From a virus, in IMG/VR virus record IMGVR_UViG_3300009786_001182, positions 1 to 20,312 of that record: DNA of 20,312 bases. One strand, written 5' to 3'. Below the pieces are notes generated by a model, which was not told where the DNA came from, did not search any database, and saw only the letters and a program-made list of their open reading frames with translations. This document shows, in pieces, positions 6,518 to 11,594 of the stretch. A program made the position numbers and the translations under genes. The first letter of the stretch is position 1, and every line of letters begins with the position of its first letter.

Positions 6518-7166
6518 TGTAGCACACATCGTTGGTAATGGAAGAAACGCGGGTTTATATACACCAACAAAAGGTTTAAAAATTGCGTGTAATTATCCAC
6601 ATTCAGCAATTGATAATCTCTATGCAACAGTGATGGTAGATTTTAAAATGATGAAAGCTATTCATGAAGATAAGTTAACGATAGATGGTGATTGGGTATT
6701 AGGAGCAAGACCGAAAAAGTGGATGGAAATGCGTAATGATTTCCATATGAAATACGCTAGACAAATCAAAGAATTTTATTTAGTATTGCCAAAATATGCA
6801 CCCAATTATACAGATTTTAATTGTGGTCACATGGCAGTACACTGGGCAGCAAATAAACTTAAACGTGAAGAAATTCATATGTATGGATTTGATAGCATTT
6901 TTGGATTTGATATTACAAGCGCAGTTGATTTAATTCTACCGTCTCCACGAGACAATTTGAATACTCAAAGATTGACAGAGAACTGGCGCCCAATCTGGCA
7001 TCATATGTTTAGAGAATTTCCAAAGACAAACTTCATTATACATCAGCAGAAAGGGAACGCCCTGATAAAACTTCCAGATAATGTTGAAGTTAGGCGCCCT
7101 AAAGGAAAAGTAATGAGTCGAGAATTGACAAAAGATTCTTTTGAAAAACTTAGAAATTCCTCTTGA
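6510..7166 (+). CDS. Putative glycan-related transferase (DUF115/GT29-like)
   Basis: A 218-aa protein starting at ATG 6510, overlapping the previous stop by 8 nt. It begins ASVAHIVGNGRNA, a nucleotide-binding type loop, and contains HMAVHWAANKLKREEIHMYGFDSIF (split around residues 107-130), resembling the central part of DUF115 and sialyltransferase-like proteins in phages. No DxD motif is seen. Position at the end of the transferase run supports a glycan role, but function is inferred. Its stop TGA lies inside the TTGACA of the next promoter. Bases 6992-7038 are exactly repeated, inverted, at 19219-19265, where the complementary sequence codes for the start of another protein. Confidence 0.45.
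   Translation: MASVAHIVGNGRNAGLYTPTKGLKIACNYPHSAIDNLYATVMVDFKMMKAIHEDKLTIDGDWVLGARPKKWMEMRNDFHMKYARQIKEFYLVLPKYAPNYTDFNCGHMAVHWAANKLKREEIHMYGFDSIFGFDITSAVDLILPSPRDNLNTQRLTENWRPIWHHMFREFPKTNFIIHQQKGNALIKLPDNVEVRRPKGKVMSRELTKDSFEKLRNSS
6992..7038. repeat. 47-bp perfect inverted repeat, copy 1
   Basis: The reverse complement of this segment is identical over 47 nt to 19219-19265. Here it is coding on the + strand (residues about 162-176, around PIWHHMFREFPKTNFII). The flanking bases differ at both ends. Confidence 0.9.
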
Positions 7167-7191
7167 CAAAGACCCTAAAGTATGCTATCTT
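7163..7191 (+). promoter_or_regulatory. Early-type promoter (TTGACA/extended -10)
   Basis: TTGACA at 7163-7168, 17-nt spacer ending TGC, then TATCTT at 7186-7191. The leader downstream, TATAAGAGTAAAGAGAATC then GCTTAGGAGATA, belongs to the same leader class as those after 16882 and 17571. The TGA of the -35 box is the stop codon of the upstream gene. Confidence 0.85.
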
Positions 7192-7224
7192 ATAAGAGTA
7201 AAGAGAATCGCTTAGGAGATAGAG

Positions 7225-7413
7225 ATGCTAAACTTCACAATTCAACCTAATGAGACCTTCAATCATTCAGTTCTTGAAGAATTTTGTGAAAGTCATGAAC
7301 TATTTGCTCAAATGAATAGCAACAATACAATAACTTTATATTCATTAGTTTTAGATGAAGTTGATGAAGCTTATGAACAACTTGAAAATTTAGTTGTATC
7401 TACCGACGATTAA
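7225..7413 (+). CDS. Small acidic phage protein, unknown
   Basis: A 62-aa acidic protein starting MLNFTIQPNETF, with a strong ribosome site (TAGGAGA) and its own promoter at 7163. The C-terminal half (VLDEVDEAYEQLENLVV) is predicted to be an amphipathic helix. No known domain, signal or metal site is recognised. First gene of an early operon that continues through the metallopeptidase. Confidence 0.6.
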   Translation: MLNFTIQPNETFNHSVLEEFCESHELFAQMNSNNTITLYSLVLDEVDEAYEQLENLVVSTDD

Positions 7414-7436
7414 TTCAGATAGAAAGAGAAACTTTT

Positions 7437-7721
7437 ATGTACACTTATCATATCACTATGAGAAACCTTCATACAGTTACTCTCCGTTACAAGTATGTTG
7501 ATAATTTTGCTTACAACCACAATCTCGAATTTCGTTTAGTACGTAATGCACATGAAAACTCACGCTATTTCTTTTTCTCAAAAAGCTATGATCAGCTAGA
7601 AAAAGCCCGCAATGAAATGCGTAATATGATACCTGCAGTAATAAAAGAAATACGTTTAGATAAAGTTCCTGTGATACCAGAGCATCCAGAAAGTTGCTCT
7701 TATGCAGATTTAAACTTATGA
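7437..7721 (+). CDS. Small phage protein, unknown
   Basis: A 94-aa protein starting MYTYHITMRNLHTVTLRYKY. It is rich in aromatic and charged residues and has the look of a compact alpha/beta domain (strand YTYHITM, then helix QLEKARNEMRNMI). No family is recognised. It lies 23 nt after the previous gene, with a weak AGAAAGAGAA ribosome site, and overlaps the next start by ATGA, so it is in the same operon. Confidence 0.6.
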   Translation: MYTYHITMRNLHTVTLRYKYVDNFAYNHNLEFRLVRNAHENSRYFFFSKSYDQLEKARNEMRNMIPAVIKEIRLDKVPVIPEHPESCSYADLNL

Positions 7722-8125
7722 TTTTAGATACCTACAATCAGCCAAAAAAACTAACTACAGAGTTACTTGACTCTGTAGTTGCTCATGCATCTGATATGCT
7801 TATGTTAGATGATTTGGATGAACTTCAATTGGTGTTCAAGGGAGCAAATGGCGACAATTGCGGATACTTTGATGGTATCGGTGACGAGGAAGAAGGCGTT
7901 GCATCTATAGAAATCAACAGCAAAAAGTCTGTTAATGAAATAATCAAAACAATATTCCACGAATTAGTCCATGTGCAGCAAGTCTTACATGAAATGTTTG
8001 ATGATGTTGCAAAAACTTGGCATGGAGAATATTTTGGTGATCTAGACTATAATGATCTTCCTTGGGAAAAAGATGCGTTTGAAAAAGAAGAAACCCTATT
8101 TAATACATGGAAAAATAGTGTCTAA
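7718..8125 (+). CDS. Zinc metallopeptidase-like protein (HExxH)
   Basis: A 135-aa protein from ATG 7718, which overlaps the previous TGA; an upstream in-frame TTG at 7694 is unlikely. IIKTIFHELVHVQQ gives the zinc motif His81-Glu82-x-x-His85. A later DLPWEKDAFEKEE (114-125) provides Glu117 or Glu122 as a likely third ligand, a pattern seen in small phage and bacterial HExxH proteins. An acidic loop GIGDEEEG precedes it. Function in the phage is unknown; it may process a host or phage protein in the cytoplasm, as no signal peptide is present. An 11-bp perfect hairpin lies within its first 25 codons. Confidence 0.7.
   Translation: MILDTYNQPKKLTTELLDSVVAHASDMLMLDDLDELQLVFKGANGDNCGYFDGIGDEEEGVASIEINSKKSVNEIIKTIFHELVHVQQVLHEMFDDVAKTWHGEYFGDLDYNDLPWEKDAFEKEETLFNTWKNSV
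7753..7780 (+). other. Perfect 11-bp hairpin within metallopeptidase gene
   Basis: AACTACAGAGT (7753-7763), loop TACTTG, ACTCTGTAGTT (7770-7780). It has no U tract. It may modulate translation or RNA decay near the gene start. Confidence 0.6.
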
Positions 8126-8178
8126 AATACTTTCAACTACTAAATATAGTATAAGACTAACTACAAATGCGGTAATAT

Positions 8179-8262
8179 ATGCATCATCCAAAACCAGTTC
8201 CAATAGACGATCCTCATGATGATTGGAGCAAATACATTGATAGGTTAACAGAAAACCCTTGA
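8179..8262 (+). CDS. Possible microprotein (27 aa)
   Basis: An ATG frame reading MHHPKPVPIDDPHDDWSKYI and then DRLTENP. Its stop TGA lies inside the TTGACA of the following promoter, as for two other genes in this window. It has no strong ribosome site (GCGGTAATAT only) and no recognised family. The remaining 8126-8331 gap holds this frame, the promoter and an AT-rich leader. Confidence 0.35.
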   Translation: MHHPKPVPIDDPHDDWSKYIDRLTENP

Positions 8263-8287
8263 CAATGTAACAAAATTCTGCTACAGT
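8259..8287 (+). promoter_or_regulatory. Early-type promoter
   Basis: TTGACA 8259-8264, 17-nt spacer ending TGC, TACAGT 8282-8287. The downstream leader contains AAAGAATCACT, the conserved leader box of this promoter family, and then AAAAGGAG before the ATG at 8332. Confidence 0.75.
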
Positions 8288-8331
8288 ATAACAGTAAAGA
8301 ATCACTAAATAATAGCAAAAGGAGTTGTGCT

Positions 8332-8526
8332 ATGAGAGATGCTGATAATGTTGAGTGGACTATAAAAGCGTATAATTGGCTTAACGGCAACTTTGAACTT
8401 GCCGAGTGGGGATCTGGTTATGGTTTCACCCAAGCTGATAATTATTTTAAAAACTTGCATAGTGACAATTCCTTTGCTAAGATTGAAATGATGAAAACTA
8501 CTATTAACGAGGAGATTTGCCAATGA
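8332..8526 (+). CDS. Small phage protein, unknown
   Basis: A 64-aa protein, MRDADNVEWTIKAYNWLNGN at the start, rich in Trp, Asn and acidic residues. First gene behind the promoter at 8259, with ribosome site AAAAGGAG. It overlaps the next start by ATGA. No domain recognised. Confidence 0.6.
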   Translation: MRDADNVEWTIKAYNWLNGNFELAEWGSGYGFTQADNYFKNLHSDNSFAKIEMMKTTINEEICQ

Positions 8527-8786
8527 GATTAGAAATACAAATTGATGAAGGTCCAGAATATATGTCCGCAGATGAAATTGCGGTACATTCAATTTTAAAC
8601 GGTTATCATTTACCTAGTGTAGACTCTAGAAGAATAGAAGATAATCTCATCGGAGATGCCTATGCTGGCAAACTAGGTCCACTTGACCAAGAACAAGTGG
8701 ATTTTGCTGTACAATTAATTCATGAGATGGGAGTGGTGGGAGTTGTAAAAGAAGCTAAAGAGGTAATAGAAAAGAAGATCAAATAA
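8523..8786 (+). CDS. Small phage protein, unknown
   Basis: An 87-aa acidic protein from ATG 8523 (overlapping the preceding TGA; GAGGAG lies upstream in the previous gene). It begins MRLEIQIDEGPEYMSADEIA and ends in a Lys/Glu-rich helix (VVKEAKEVIEKKIK). No signal peptide, metal motif or known domain is seen. Operon context suggests an early accessory role. Confidence 0.6.
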   Translation: MRLEIQIDEGPEYMSADEIAVHSILNGYHLPSVDSRRIEDNLIGDAYAGKLGPLDQEQVDFAVQLIHEMGVVGVVKEAKEVIEKKIK

Positions 8787-8811
8787 TATAAAAACACAGA
8801 AAGAGTTAGTG

Positions 8812-9129
8812 ATGATAGATCAAGATAAAGTTGCAATTGATAATGAAATCAGTAGGATTCAAGCTATTCCACAAATGGGTGAACAAGAATCTACAATTGT
8901 ACAAGAGTTTGTAGATTGGTGGGCTAAAGAATACGACATCAACGTCCACCATATAGTAGATTCCCGTTTCGCCGATCGCCTTACTTTGAGGGTAGATTCC
9001 CAATCAACGTCTGGCACTGGCGATTATGAGATTGAAACATTAGAAATGGATAGATATGCTGAATATCGAGGCTGGATACAAAAAGGCCAAGACAACTTTC
9101 AAATAGTTCAAACAGAAGAAAGTATGTAA
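8812..9129 (+). CDS. Small phage protein, unknown
   Basis: A 105-aa acidic protein from ATG 8812; a GTG directly before it is less likely. Sequence features are a helical N-terminal half (VAIDNEISRIQAI, then IVQEFVDWWAKEYDI) and a C-terminal part with RFADRLTLRVD and ETLEMDRYAEYRGW, compatible with a small alpha/beta fold. No family is recognised. It lies 25 nt after its upstream neighbour in the same operon. Confidence 0.6.
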   Translation: MIDQDKVAIDNEISRIQAIPQMGEQESTIVQEFVDWWAKEYDINVHHIVDSRFADRLTLRVDSQSTSGTGDYEIETLEMDRYAEYRGWIQKGQDNFQIVQTEESM

Positions 9130-9131
9130 TA

Positions 9132-9266
9132 ATGGATCATCAAATTGCAGTTACGGTTATCTCTGGCACCATGACAATTTCTGGCCTTGTAATAGGATAT
9201 GTCCTTGGTATGCAAGATGCTTGGAAAGACGCTAAGAAAATTTATGCTTATGGCACACGCCTATGA
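9132..9266 (+). CDS. Small single-pass membrane protein
   Basis: A 44-aa frame beginning MDHQIAVTVISGTMTISGLV. Residues about 5-26 form one hydrophobic segment, followed by a positively charged tail (WKDAKKIYAYGTRL), so an N-out, C-in single-pass inner-membrane protein is likely. It starts 2 nt after the upstream stop and overlaps the next gene by ATGA, so it fits the operon perfectly although short. Function unknown. Confidence 0.6.
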   Translation: MDHQIAVTVISGTMTISGLVIGYVLGMQDAWKDAKKIYAYGTRL

Positions 9267-9517
9267 TTCGTAAGATAACTCCAGCTTCCGAAATGATTAT
9301 CAATCTTGATGGTCCAAAGGGTAATGCGTTTCATCTAATGAAAGTGGCAAAAGAACTTGCCCATTTTGAAGATAAAGGGGTGACAATGATTATGAGCGAA
9401 ATGTGTGGTGATGCAGATTATTTTAAATTAGTTAAGGTTTTTGATAAACATTTCGGTCATTTAGTCGTTCTAGAGAGTAGTAATGAAAAACTTTTGGAGT
9501 TTGTAAATGCGGATTAA
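9263..9517 (+). CDS. Conserved phage protein, unknown
   Basis: An 84-aa protein beginning MIRKITPASEMIINLDGPKG. The block MIINLDGPKGNAFHLMKVAKEL resembles a hypothetical protein I recall from marine and other T4-like phages, in which a glycine/asparagine loop joins a strand to a helix. The rest (MIMSEMCGDADYFKLVKVFD) is acidic and helical. No enzymatic motif is certain. Coupled to both neighbours by overlaps. Confidence 0.65.
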   Translation: MIRKITPASEMIINLDGPKGNAFHLMKVAKELAHFEDKGVTMIMSEMCGDADYFKLVKVFDKHFGHLVVLESSNEKLLEFVNAD

Positions 9518-9743
9518 TTCATATGGAAAAACTGCGATGGCTATTGCAACAAATAGAGTCGCACCTGTAAAATCAACAACAAAGACGCAATTCTTATCAG
9601 TTATGGAGTTACAAGAAATGTCAAGAAAAGATAGTAGTAATGTTGTGGACATTAATATAAGTGCCCGTCAAAACAGATACAATCAAATTGATTTCGATAA
9701 ACTGTTAGACGCCATCATAAAAAGTGGTGATTTAAAATCATGA
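9507..9743 (+). CDS. Small phage protein, unknown
   Basis: A 78-aa basic protein (MRINSYGKTAMAIATNRVAP at the start) whose ATG lies inside the previous gene and whose stop overlaps the A-type Fe-S carrier start (ATGA). The N-terminal half is Ala/Thr/Lys-rich and probably flexible; the C-terminal half (IDFDKLLDAIIKSGD) is helical. No family recognised. Tight coupling to the Fe-S gene may mean joint use. Confidence 0.55.
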   Translation: MRINSYGKTAMAIATNRVAPVKSTTKTQFLSVMELQEMSRKDSSNVVDINISARQNRYNQIDFDKLLDAIIKSGDLKS

Positions 9744-10048
9744 TGTTATCACTTACATCTGGCGCCAAAGAATATATGACTCAGCAGTTAGTTTTAGCTG
9801 AGAAAAATTACGTTCTCCTTGAGGTAAAAGGTGGTGGCTGTAGTGGATTTAAATATGACTGGACCTATGTAAATGATGCTGAAAAAGGAACGCTGATTGA
9901 TAGCACGTTGGTCGTTGATGCAATGGCTGAAATGTTTTTATTCGGATGTACTGTCGATTATGTTAAAGAATTGGGAGGTAATTATCTGATAGTTAAGAAT
10001 CCAAAAGCGACCGCACAATGTGGTTGCGGAGAAAGTTTTGCTGTTTAA
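9740..10048 (+). CDS. A-type iron-sulfur cluster carrier (IscA/ErpA/SufA-like)
   Basis: A 102-aa protein of normal family length. It has the three invariant cysteines: Cys34 in KGGGCSGFKYDW and Cys94 and Cys96 in QCGCGESF. A-type carriers hold and hand over [2Fe-2S]/[4Fe-4S] clusters to apo-enzymes in the cytoplasm. The frame has ATG at 9740 and 9743; the first overlaps the previous TGA. The gene end together with the adjoining -35 region is duplicated 171 nt downstream with a palindromic element between. With the MIP18-like protein at 11595 this phage carries two Fe-S assembly factors, presumably to sustain host or phage Fe-S enzymes. Confidence 0.9.
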   Translation: MMLSLTSGAKEYMTQQLVLAEKNYVLLEVKGGGCSGFKYDWTYVNDAEKGTLIDSTLVVDAMAEMFLFGCTVDYVKELGGNYLIVKNPKATAQCGCGESFAV

Positions 10049-10243
10049 AATAATGGTTGACAAACATCTCAACACTTACTTGATTTTTAGTGTTACTAAT
10101 ACCATGGTATTAGTAATCGACCTAAAATAGGTATTAGTAATATCATGGTATTAGTTATTAGTAACACTACAAATCACTAAAAATCAAGTAAGTGTTGAGG
10201 TGAAGGCTTTGCTGTTTAAAATAATGGTTGACAAACACCTCAA
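10028..10243. repeat. Duplicated gene-end/promoter segment flanking a large palindromic element
   Basis: Bases 10028-10072 (last codons of the Fe-S carrier, its stop and a TTGACA) recur at 10199-10243 with 4 differences in 45 nt, offset 171. Between them lies a long inverted repeat: 25-nt perfect arms at 10068-10092 and 10175-10199, with a perfect 24-nt palindrome at 10093-10116 around CCATGG, and a degenerate second palindrome around 10131-10168 sharing TATTAGTAAT. The first TTGACA copy has no -10 hexamer at the right spacing; the second keeps one. It looks like an inserted, MITE-like or replication-slippage element. Confidence 0.8.
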
Positions 10244-10256
10244 GATATGCTAGTTT
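10228..10256 (+). promoter_or_regulatory. Early-type promoter
   Basis: TTGACA 10228-10233, 17-nt spacer ending TGC, TAGTTT 10251-10256, followed by the leader TTATAGAAACAGAATCACTT and GAAAGGGTTCA, almost identical to leaders at 18865 and 19175. Confidence 0.85.
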
Positions 10257-10292
10257 AGTTATAGAAACAGAATCACTTGAAAGGGTTCAAAA

Positions 10293-10505
10293 ATGTTTGA
10301 TATTGGTATGGGTGTTGTACGGCCTTACGCTTCGGGTCGTGTTGGTGTTGGTGAGATTTCATCAATCCACGATGATGCTGATGGCGAAACACTGATCACT
10401 GTCATGTATAACGATGGCGCGGTAAAAGTTTACACCGAAAACGCAATAATGAAAAATCTAGGTCGGCGCATAATTGTTACCGAAACTTCTTTCTCTACTA
10501 CTTAA
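10293..10505 (+). CDS. Small phage protein, possible beta-barrel
   Basis: A 70-aa protein starting MFDIGMGVVRPYASGRVGVG. Alternating strand-like segments (VGVGEISSIHDD, ETLITVMYNDGAVKVYTENAI) suggest a small SH3/KOW-like barrel. No catalytic residues are recognised. Single gene behind its own promoter at 10228, followed directly by the next promoter, so it is a one-gene unit. Confidence 0.65.
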   Translation: MFDIGMGVVRPYASGRVGVGEISSIHDDADGETLITVMYNDGAVKVYTENAIMKNLGRRIIVTETSFSTT

Positions 10506-10513
10506 ATAAAAGG

Positions 10514-10542
10514 TTGACAAGTACCACAGAATATGTTATAAA
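10514..10542 (+). promoter_or_regulatory. Early-type promoter
   Basis: TTGACA 10514-10519, 17-nt spacer ending TGT, TATAAA 10537-10542. Leader AGTATAGAAAGAATCACT, then GTCACTGAAAGGAC before the ATG; the same leader class occurs before the gene at 18230. Confidence 0.85.
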
Positions 10543-10583
10543 GTTAGTATAGAAAGAATCACTAGTCACTGAAAGGACTAAAA

Positions 10584-10835
10584 ATGCAAAATCAAGTTTC
10601 ATATATCTCAGCCCATAACGGTGGAATTCAGATGTTCTCAACCAGTTCATCTGACCAGACCTCAACGCTTGTCGGATATGGAAAAACTGCTGAGTCGATT
10701 GCGTATGTTCTTCAAACTAAAGGTATTGCTTCTACAATTTTTCAATCATCTTCTATGGATTTCGCTTCGGAAGAAGGATTTGCAACAGATGATGCCGCTT
10801 CACTATTAATGAAAAGAGCGTATGAATTAATTTAA
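10584..10835 (+). CDS. Small phage protein, unknown
   Basis: An 83-aa Ser/Ala-rich protein starting MQNQVSYISAHNGGIQMFST. It shares the leader and first codons (ATGCAAAAT) with the gene at 18230, though the proteins are otherwise unlike, suggesting a shuffled promoter-leader-start cassette. The middle (LVGYGKTAESIAYVLQTKGI) has a glycine turn and a helix. No family is recognised. One-gene unit between two promoters. Confidence 0.6.
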   Translation: MQNQVSYISAHNGGIQMFSTSSSDQTSTLVGYGKTAESIAYVLQTKGIASTIFQSSSMDFASEEGFATDDAASLLMKRAYELI

Positions 10836-10843
10836 ATAAGGGG

Positions 10844-10872
10844 TTGACAAAGAGTTTAAAATATGTTATGTT
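10844..10872 (+). promoter_or_regulatory. Early-type promoter of the RNA island
   Basis: TTGACA 10844-10849, 17-nt spacer ending TGT, TATGTT 10867-10872. Leader AGTATAGAAAGAATCAC follows, but no gene: the next CDS is more than 700 nt away. It should transcribe the structured RNAs listed below. Confidence 0.8.
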
Positions 10873-10884
10873 ACTAGTATAGAA

Positions 10885-10937
10885 AGAATCACGTTAGTTT
10901 CGATGGAGTTAGAGGTGGGAGATTCTAACGTGATTTT
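10885..10937 (+). ncRNA. Promoter-proximal hairpin of the RNA island
   Basis: The conserved leader box AGAATCAC extends into a stem: bases 10885-10897 pair with 10925-10937 (core CACGTTAG/CTAACGTG, then A-T pairs and one G-U outward), about 13 bp with a 27-nt purine-rich loop. It is the 5' start of the transcript from 10844. Confidence 0.6.
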
Positions 10938-11079
10938 AGACTTTTTACTACTGCGTCTGTGGATGAGGGAAGGCCAACTACACTCCACTATCGATGAAAC
11001 AATTAGATACTGATCAGCAAAGGGTCAGAGTTATATAGAATTGTTGAGGTATGCAGAGGGCGTAGTAGTAAGAAGTCTA
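10937..11079 (+). ncRNA. Structured RNA element, copy A (long-loop form)
   Basis: A 19-bp helix: 10937-10955 (TAGACTTTTTACTACTGCG) pairs with 11061-11079 (CGTAGTAGTAAGAAGTCTA), with two G-U pairs. Inside the 5' strand end follows the conserved block TCTGTGG, two variable bases, GAGGGAAGGCCAACT, shared with copies B and C; AGGG precedes the 3' strand as in those copies. The loop is about 105 nt and includes its own pairings (ACAATT with AATTGT, CTGA with TCAG). No open frame of note. Function unknown. Confidence 0.7.
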
Positions 11080-11159
11080 GACTGTTTTTTGGTGCGTCTG
11101 TGGGAGAGGGAAGGCCAACTGAACCCCATGTTCGTAAGGGCGTATCAAAAAGCAGTCTA
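11078..11159 (+). ncRNA. Structured RNA element, copy B
   Basis: A 19-bp helix: TAGACTGTTTTTTGGTGCG (11078-11096) with CGTATCAAAAAGCAGTCTA (11141-11159), three G-U pairs. The 44-nt interior is identical to copy C and has GAGGGAAGGCCAACT, a small GAAC/GTTC hairpin around CCCAT, and AAGGG before the 3' strand. Compared with copy C two stem positions change on both strands (G-C to A-T and T-A to C-G), a compensatory pattern that supports an RNA fold under selection. Its first bases overlap the end of copy A. Confidence 0.8.
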
Positions 11160-11178
11160 TAAAGAGTAGTAAGAAGTT

Positions 11179-11260
11179 TAGACTATTTTCTGGTGCGTCT
11201 GTGGGAGAGGGAAGGCCAACTGAACCCCATGTTCGTAAGGGCGTATCAGAAAATAGTCTA
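11179..11260 (+). ncRNA. Structured RNA element, copy C
   Basis: A 19-bp helix: TAGACTATTTTCTGGTGCG (11179-11197) with CGTATCAGAAAATAGTCTA (11242-11260). It is a tandem copy of B at an offset of 101 nt; the linker GTAGTAAGAAGTTTAGACT repeats the corresponding linker before B (11065). The interior is unchanged while the stem has covaried. It is not recognised as a known riboswitch, ribozyme or phage RNA class. Confidence 0.8.
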
Positions 11261-11287
11261 TAAAGAAAGGAGATACTGAGAAAAACA

Positions 11288-11400
11288 AACGCTAGAATAT
11301 TAACCTTCCTGTCCCTCCACCCGTCTTCTAAGCGGGACCATAAGAGGAGGATGGATGGCAAGAGGTTCGATTCCTCCAGGAAGGTCCATACTCTAGCGTT
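11288..11400 (+). tRNA. D-armless tRNA-Arg(UCU)-like RNA inside a clamp helix
   Basis: An outer perfect 9-bp clamp (AACGCTAGA 11288-11296 with TCTAGCGTT 11392-11400) encloses a tRNA-like core at 11304-11388. The acceptor CCTTCCT/AGGAAGG (extendable to 9 bp) is followed by U73 and CCA (11386-11388). The anticodon arm CCCGT-CTTCTAA-GCGGG has the exact tRNA-Arg(UCU) loop, anticodon 11327-11329. The T-arm has the standard TTCGATT loop with a 4-bp GAGG/CCTC stem. Only 9 nt separate the acceptor from the anticodon arm, so there is no D-arm; instead CCTCC (11314-11318) can pair with GGAGG (11346-11350), extending the anticodon arm. It could be a functional minimal tRNA, a tRNA mimic, a processing signal or a decayed gene. 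Confidence 0.5.
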
Positions 11401-11409
11401 CTAGAGTCG

Positions 11410-11535
11410 TTATATGAAACTGTGGTTTCTGTCATATAATGTATATAGAACCAATCGACTTGAACGCTGGGTGTCGGCAGATAGTTTAAATTAAATCCTC
11501 TAGGGACTCCGACAGAAATGCGCGGTTGAAGGTTC
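11410..11535 (+). ncRNA. Structured leader upstream of the SufT-like gene
   Basis: Two folds are visible. A hairpin at 11410-11439 has TTATAT/ATATAA with inner GAAAC/GTTTC and a UGUG loop. A larger fold at 11448-11535 has GAAC/GTTC, CAATCG/CGGTTG, CGC/GCG and an inner TGTCGG/CCGACA helix (11472-11477 with 11509-11514). A further small GGGAT/ATCCC hairpin lies at 11561-11575, before AAGGATT and the ATG at 11595. They could be a regulatory leader for the Fe-S gene or further products of the island. Confidence 0.5.
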
Positions 11536-11594
11536 CAACATGTTTAAACGTACATAAAAAGGGATAGGGCATCCCAAATTTAAGGATTATACGA

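Noticed and set aside
6936-7169. 77-aa minus-strand open frame containing NEVCLWKFSKHMMPD
   Set aside because: It is the shadow of the transferase gene; its resemblance to the protein at 19211 is explained by the 47-bp inverted repeat.
10057-10085. First TTGACA after the Fe-S carrier as a promoter
   Set aside because: At 17-nt spacing the -10 position reads TTGATT and no leader follows; the intact promoter is the duplicate at 10228.
10937-11260. CRISPR array
   Set aside because: Repeats are long, few, internally paired and covarying, with no short regular repeat/spacer pattern and no cas genes.
11077-11361. 94-aa minus-strand open frame in the RNA island
   Set aside because: It arises from the tandem RNA repeats (the same peptide block recurs) and has no ribosome site or promoter on that strand.
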